Source: Pseudomonadota bacterium (GTDB lineage: Bacteria > Pseudomonadota > Gammaproteobacteria > Burkholderiales > Thiobacillaceae). Taken from it: a stretch of DNA of 64,000 nt. Where the stretch lies: assembly GCA_029558905.1 (NCBI GenBank), contig JAKQCX010000034.1, positions 1 through 64,000 on the forward strand, in the 5' to 3' direction. Made by a program: the position numbers and the translations under genes. Positions 61,529 to 64,000 of this stretch are shown here, piece by piece. The notes beneath the pieces are model-generated. The model saw only the letters and a list, made by a program, of their open reading frames with translations. It was not told the origin of the DNA and did not search any database. The stretch's first letter is position 1, and each line of letters starts with the position of its first letter.

Positions 61529-62812
61529 TCAAACCTCCGCGCGCGCGACTTTGTTGACCACCTGGATGGCGCGCAGGGCCGCCGCGGTGGCGCTCTGTAC
61601 GGCGCGGTTCACGTCCAGGGCGTTGGTGGCGCAACCGGCGCCGAAGATGCCGGCATTGGCCGGGTCGGCCATGATGAAGCCGGAGGAATCGCTCATCACC
61701 TCGGCAGGGATGCTCACGCCATTGACTTCCGGTTCCATGCCCACCGCCAGGACCACCAGGTCATGGGCGTTGGCATAGCGGTGGTAGCCCTCGATGTCCA
61801 CGCCGTTGCACACCGGGTTGCCGTCCTTGTCTTCGGTGATGCGCGCCACCTTGGACTTCACGAACTTCACGTTGGGATTGGCCTTGACCTTGGCGTAGAA
61901 GTCCTCGAAGCGATCGATGGCGCGGATGTCGATGTAGTAGATGGTGGACTTGCCCGCATCGCCATACTGGTCCTGCACGTAGTTGGTCTGCTTCAGGGAG
62001 CCCATGCAGCAGAAGCGGGAACAGTGACGCAGGTGGTTCTCGTCGCGGGAACCGGCACACTGGATGAAGGCGATGTTCCGTGCCTCCTTGCCGTCACTGG
62101 GGCGCAGAATCCTGCCGCCGGTGGGGCCATGCGGATCGGCCAGGCGCTCGAACTCCACGTTGGTGATGACATTGGGGAAGCGGTCGTAGCCGTAGTACAC
62201 GATCTTCTCGGCCTCATAGGGCTTCCAGCCCGTGGCCCAGACGATGGCGCCGGCATTCAGGGTGAGCTCTTCCTCCCGCATGTCCAGATCGATGGCACCG
62301 TACTTGCAGGCGGCCTTGGCGGCCTCGCCCTCGGCGGTGCCGACGATGGAGGAGTCGATGACGTAGCGCTGGGGATAGGCGTAATCGTTGGGCAGGTAAG
62401 CGGCCTTGGTCTTGCCCAGGTTGTAGTTGAAGGCGTCGTCGATTTCCGTGCTCACGGCCTTGGCGCATTCGCCGCAGGCGGTGCAGTTCTCGTTCACGTA
62501 GCGGGGCTTGAGCTTCACGCTGACGCTGTAGCTGCCCCGCTCGCCGCGGATGCCCGACACCTCGGCCATGGTCAGGACCTGGATGCGGGGATTGGCCTTG
62601 AGGCGGCGCAGGTTGATTTCCAGGCCGCAGGTGGGATGGCACATCTTGGGAAAGTACTTGTAGAGCTGGATGGTGCGCCCGCCCAGATACGGATTCCTTT
62701 CCACCAATACGACTTGCTTCCCGGTTTCCGCCGCCTCGAGTGCCGCGGTCATGCCCGAGATGCCGCCGCCCACGACCAGAATGGTCTGGTTGGTCGCCAC
62801 AACTGACGTCAT
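61529..62812 (-). CDS. qmoA: Quinone-interacting oxidoreductase subunit QmoA (HdrA-like)
   Basis: A 427-residue HdrA-like flavoprotein. FAD-binding ILVVGGGISGMTAALEAAE lies at residues 11-29; the HdrA signature FIQCAGSRDENHLRHCSRFCCMGSLKQ is near 255-280; FGAGCATNALDVNRAVQSA closes the fold. The inserted ferredoxin-like motif reads CTACGECAKAV (about residues 111-121): three cysteines in the CxxCxxC pattern, but the expected fourth (CxxxC) is Val, confirmed in the DNA as GCC GTG AGC. A lone Cys in AACKYGAIDL (about 168) might substitute. A GGAGG Shine-Dalgarno precedes the ATG. First gene of the qmoA-qmoB-hdrC-hdrB operon; aprBA is not in the window. Confidence 0.92.
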   Translation of the reverse strand: MTSVVATNQTILVVGGGISGMTAALEAAETGKQVVLVERNPYLGGRTIQLYKYFPKMCHPTCGLEINLRRLKANPRIQVLTMAEVSGIRGERGSYSVSVKLKPRYVNENCTACGECAKAVSTEIDDAFNYNLGKTKAAYLPNDYAYPQRYVIDSSIVGTAEGEAAKAACKYGAIDLDMREEELTLNAGAIVWATGWKPYEAEKIVYYGYDRFPNVITNVEFERLADPHGPTGGRILRPSDGKEARNIAFIQCAGSRDENHLRHCSRFCCMGSLKQTNYVQDQYGDAGKSTIYYIDIRAIDRFEDFYAKVKANPNVKFVKSKVARITEDKDGNPVCNGVDIEGYHRYANAHDLVVLAVGMEPEVNGVSIPAEVMSDSSGFIMADPANAGIFGAGCATNALDVNRAVQSATAAALRAIQVVNKVARAEV

Positions 62813-62847
62813 GTATCGCCTCCGATGGATGAAGACAGAAAAAGTGG

Positions 62848-62870
62848 AGGCCGGTCACGAGGGCCGGCCT
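62848..62870 (-). terminator. Terminator-like hairpin in the valS-qmoA interval
   Basis: On the minus strand AGGCCGG, a 9-base loop, CCGGCCT, then CCAC and TTTTT. This is a rho-independent terminator shape 36 bases before the qmoA ATG. It either ends valS transcription (150 bases past its stop) or attenuates the qmo operon. Confidence 0.6.
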
Positions 62871-63019
62871 GCTCGGTGCGCATGGTACCGTCAAAGACCA
62901 CGGTGCCGCGACATGGGTTTAATCGAATGTTCTTATGAATCAATAGACTTGCTCAATCCGAGTCTCGTCCCGCGCTTTCGAACGCCGTCCGCATCGCGGC
63001 GCGAACCCCGGGCGGGGCC

Positions 63020-64000
63020 TCATCCCAGGCGCTGGCGCTGGGCCCGCACCTTGTCCAGGGTGGCGCTGAAATCCGCCAGACGCCGGCGTTCCTGCTCCAC
63101 CACGGCGGGCGGGGCCTTGTCCACGAAGCCGGCGTTGCCCAGCTTGCCCCGGGCCTTGCGGATCTCCCCTTCTAGGCGGGCGATCTCCCTGTCCAGCCTG
63201 GCACGCTCCGCCGCCCGGTCCACTTCCACATGCAGCAGGACGCGCCAGTCTCCCACCATGGCCACGGGGGCCTCCCCTTCCGGCAGGCGGTCCACGGCCC
63301 GGACCTCCGACAGGCGGGCCAGGGCGGCCACGTAGGGGGCATAGACCTGGATGCGTCCAGCCTCGCCTTCCACGTACAGGGGAGCCTTCTGGGCAGGCGA
63401 CAGCCCCATTTCGCCGCGCAGGTTGCGCACGGCCCCGATGAGATCCTTGAGATCCGCCATCTGCCTTTGCCAGCCTTCCATCCCCGCCTGGGCTGCCCGA
63501 TCCGGTAGAGCACCCGCCTTGGGGTAAGGGGCCAGCATGATGCTCTCGACCCCCCCGGTGCCGGCCAGGGGCGCCACGGCCTGCCAAAGCTCCTCGGTGA
63601 TGTAGGGGATCAGCGGATGTGCCAGCCGCAGCGTGGTCTCCAGTACCCTCAGCAGAGTGTGGCGGGTGCCGGCAGCCAGCTCCCCACCCTGGGCGAGCTG
63701 CACCTTGGCCAGTTCCAGGTACCAGTCGCAGTACTCGTCCCAGACGAATTCGTAGACCGCGCGCGCCACCATGTCGAAGCGGTACTGGTCGAAACCCGCC
63801 CGTGCTTCGCTCACGGCCTGGTCCAGGCGGGCCAGGATCCAGCGATCGACAAAGGTCTGCCGGGGCTGGGGATGGGACGGAGTGGGGAAGCCGCCGCTTG
63901 CCACGTTCATCAGCACGAAACGTGTAGCGTTCCACAGCTTGTTGCAGAAGTTGCGATAGCCCTCGCAACGCGCCAGGTCGAACTTGATGTCCCGGCCGTG
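63020..64000 (-). CDS. valS: Valyl-tRNA synthetase, C-terminal part (5' end outside window)
   Basis: The last 326 residues of a class I synthetase for valine. Its start in the window reads [27 protein letters not shown], a hallmark of ValS after the KMSKS loop; the anticodon-binding domain follows ([18 protein letters not shown]), then the C-terminal coiled-coil arm ([26 protein letters not shown] and [21 protein letters not shown]) that contacts tRNA. Catalytic motifs lie beyond 64000. It is upstream of qmoA on the same strand, separated by 207 bases. Confidence 0.95.
   Translation of the reverse strand, partial: HGRDIKFDLARCEGYRNFCNKLWNATRFVLMNVASGGFPTPSHPQPRQTFVDRWILARLDQAVSEARAGFDQYRFDMVARAVYEFVWDEYCDWYLELAKVQLAQGGELAAGTRHTLLRVLETTLRLAHPLIPYITEELWQAVAPLAGTGGVESIMLAPYPKAGALPDRAAQAGMEGWQRQMADLKDLIGAVRNLRGEMGLSPAQKAPLYVEGEAGRIQVYAPYVAALARLSEVRAVDRLPEGEAPVAMVGDWRVLLHVEVDRAAERARLDREIARLEGEIRKARGKLGNAGFVDKAPPAVVEQERRRLADFSATLDKVRAQRQRLG

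Noticed and set aside
59465-62806. Open frame of 1113 codons on the plus strand opposite qmoA-qmoB
   Set aside because: Antisense to well-supported QmoA and QmoB; glycine/histidine-rich composition and no recognisable domain.

Overview
The window is a GC-rich, gene-dense piece of a proteobacterial chromosome. Conserved gene orders (murJ/rpsT/ribF/ileS/lspA/fkpB/ispH; pcnB-folK-kinase-panB-panC-panD; bamC-dapA; exbB-exbD-lpxK-trm112; ampD beside pilSR), two PEP-CTERM proteins and a qmoAB-hdrCB cluster fit best a motile, Gram-negative, sulfur-oxidising betaproteobacterium such as a Thiobacillus relative. That placement is an inference from gene content; no rRNA or other marker settles it.

Layout. 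1-4.9 kb: the end of glnA, a chemoreceptor with a clear sigma-28 promoter, a DUF4124 protein, proS and a lytic transglycosylase. 4.9-5.9 kb: a decayed transposase next to a His/Arg/Pro tRNA operon. 6-15.3 kb: folD, then ispH-fkpB-lspA-ileS-ribF-murJ on the minus strand, rpsT and a small phosphoesterase. 15.3-19 kb: an iron/manganese superoxide dismutase with a rhodanese, then an ExbB-ExbD-TonB-like energy-transduction set. 19-27.5 kb (minus): a hookless SbcC/YhaN-like ATPase with its SbcD-like nuclease partner, a DUF3301 protein, an RhlE-type helicase, an MBL-fold hydrolase, bamC and dapA. 27.6-35.5 kb: two small membrane proteins, a 1980-residue repeat-built PEP-CTERM surface protein and a divergent LuxR-type regulator. 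35.5-42.1 kb (minus): fliJ, fliK, fliLMNOPQR and a translationally coupled methyltransferase. 42.1-49.1 kb: trm112, lpxK, exbD, exbB (minus) and, divergently, pcnB-folK-dNK-panB-panC-panD. 49.2-55.8 kb: ampD and a thioredoxin-fold protein, a split PAS + CZB-chemoreceptor pair behind a second sigma-28 promoter, then pilSR with two small upstream genes. 56.2-57.2 kb: a lectin-fold PEP-CTERM protein with a near-consensus sigma-54 promoter. 57.7-62.8 kb: hdrB-hdrC-qmoB-qmoA. 63-64 kb: the 3' part of valS.

How it works together. Flagellar basal-body and export genes and two chemoreceptor units with FliA-type promoters make a motility theme. The two PEP-CTERM proteins imply an exosortase/EPS system elsewhere in the genome; the sigma-54 promoter on one, and a weaker look-alike on the other, suggest shared regulation of exported surface proteins. 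qmoAB-hdrCB encodes a soluble/peripheral electron-transfer module that in related organisms connects APS reductase (sulfite oxidation) with the quinone pool; here the membrane subunit qmoC is replaced by hdrC and hdrB.

Most interesting points: the split receptor pair, the PEP-CTERM regulation, the repeat protein with an exact 558-bp internal periodicity, the qmoC-less Qmo cluster whose QmoA lacks a canonical cluster cysteine, a terminator-like hairpin in the qmoA leader, and a likely CTG start on lpxK. No CRISPR array, prophage or intact insertion sequence was seen.
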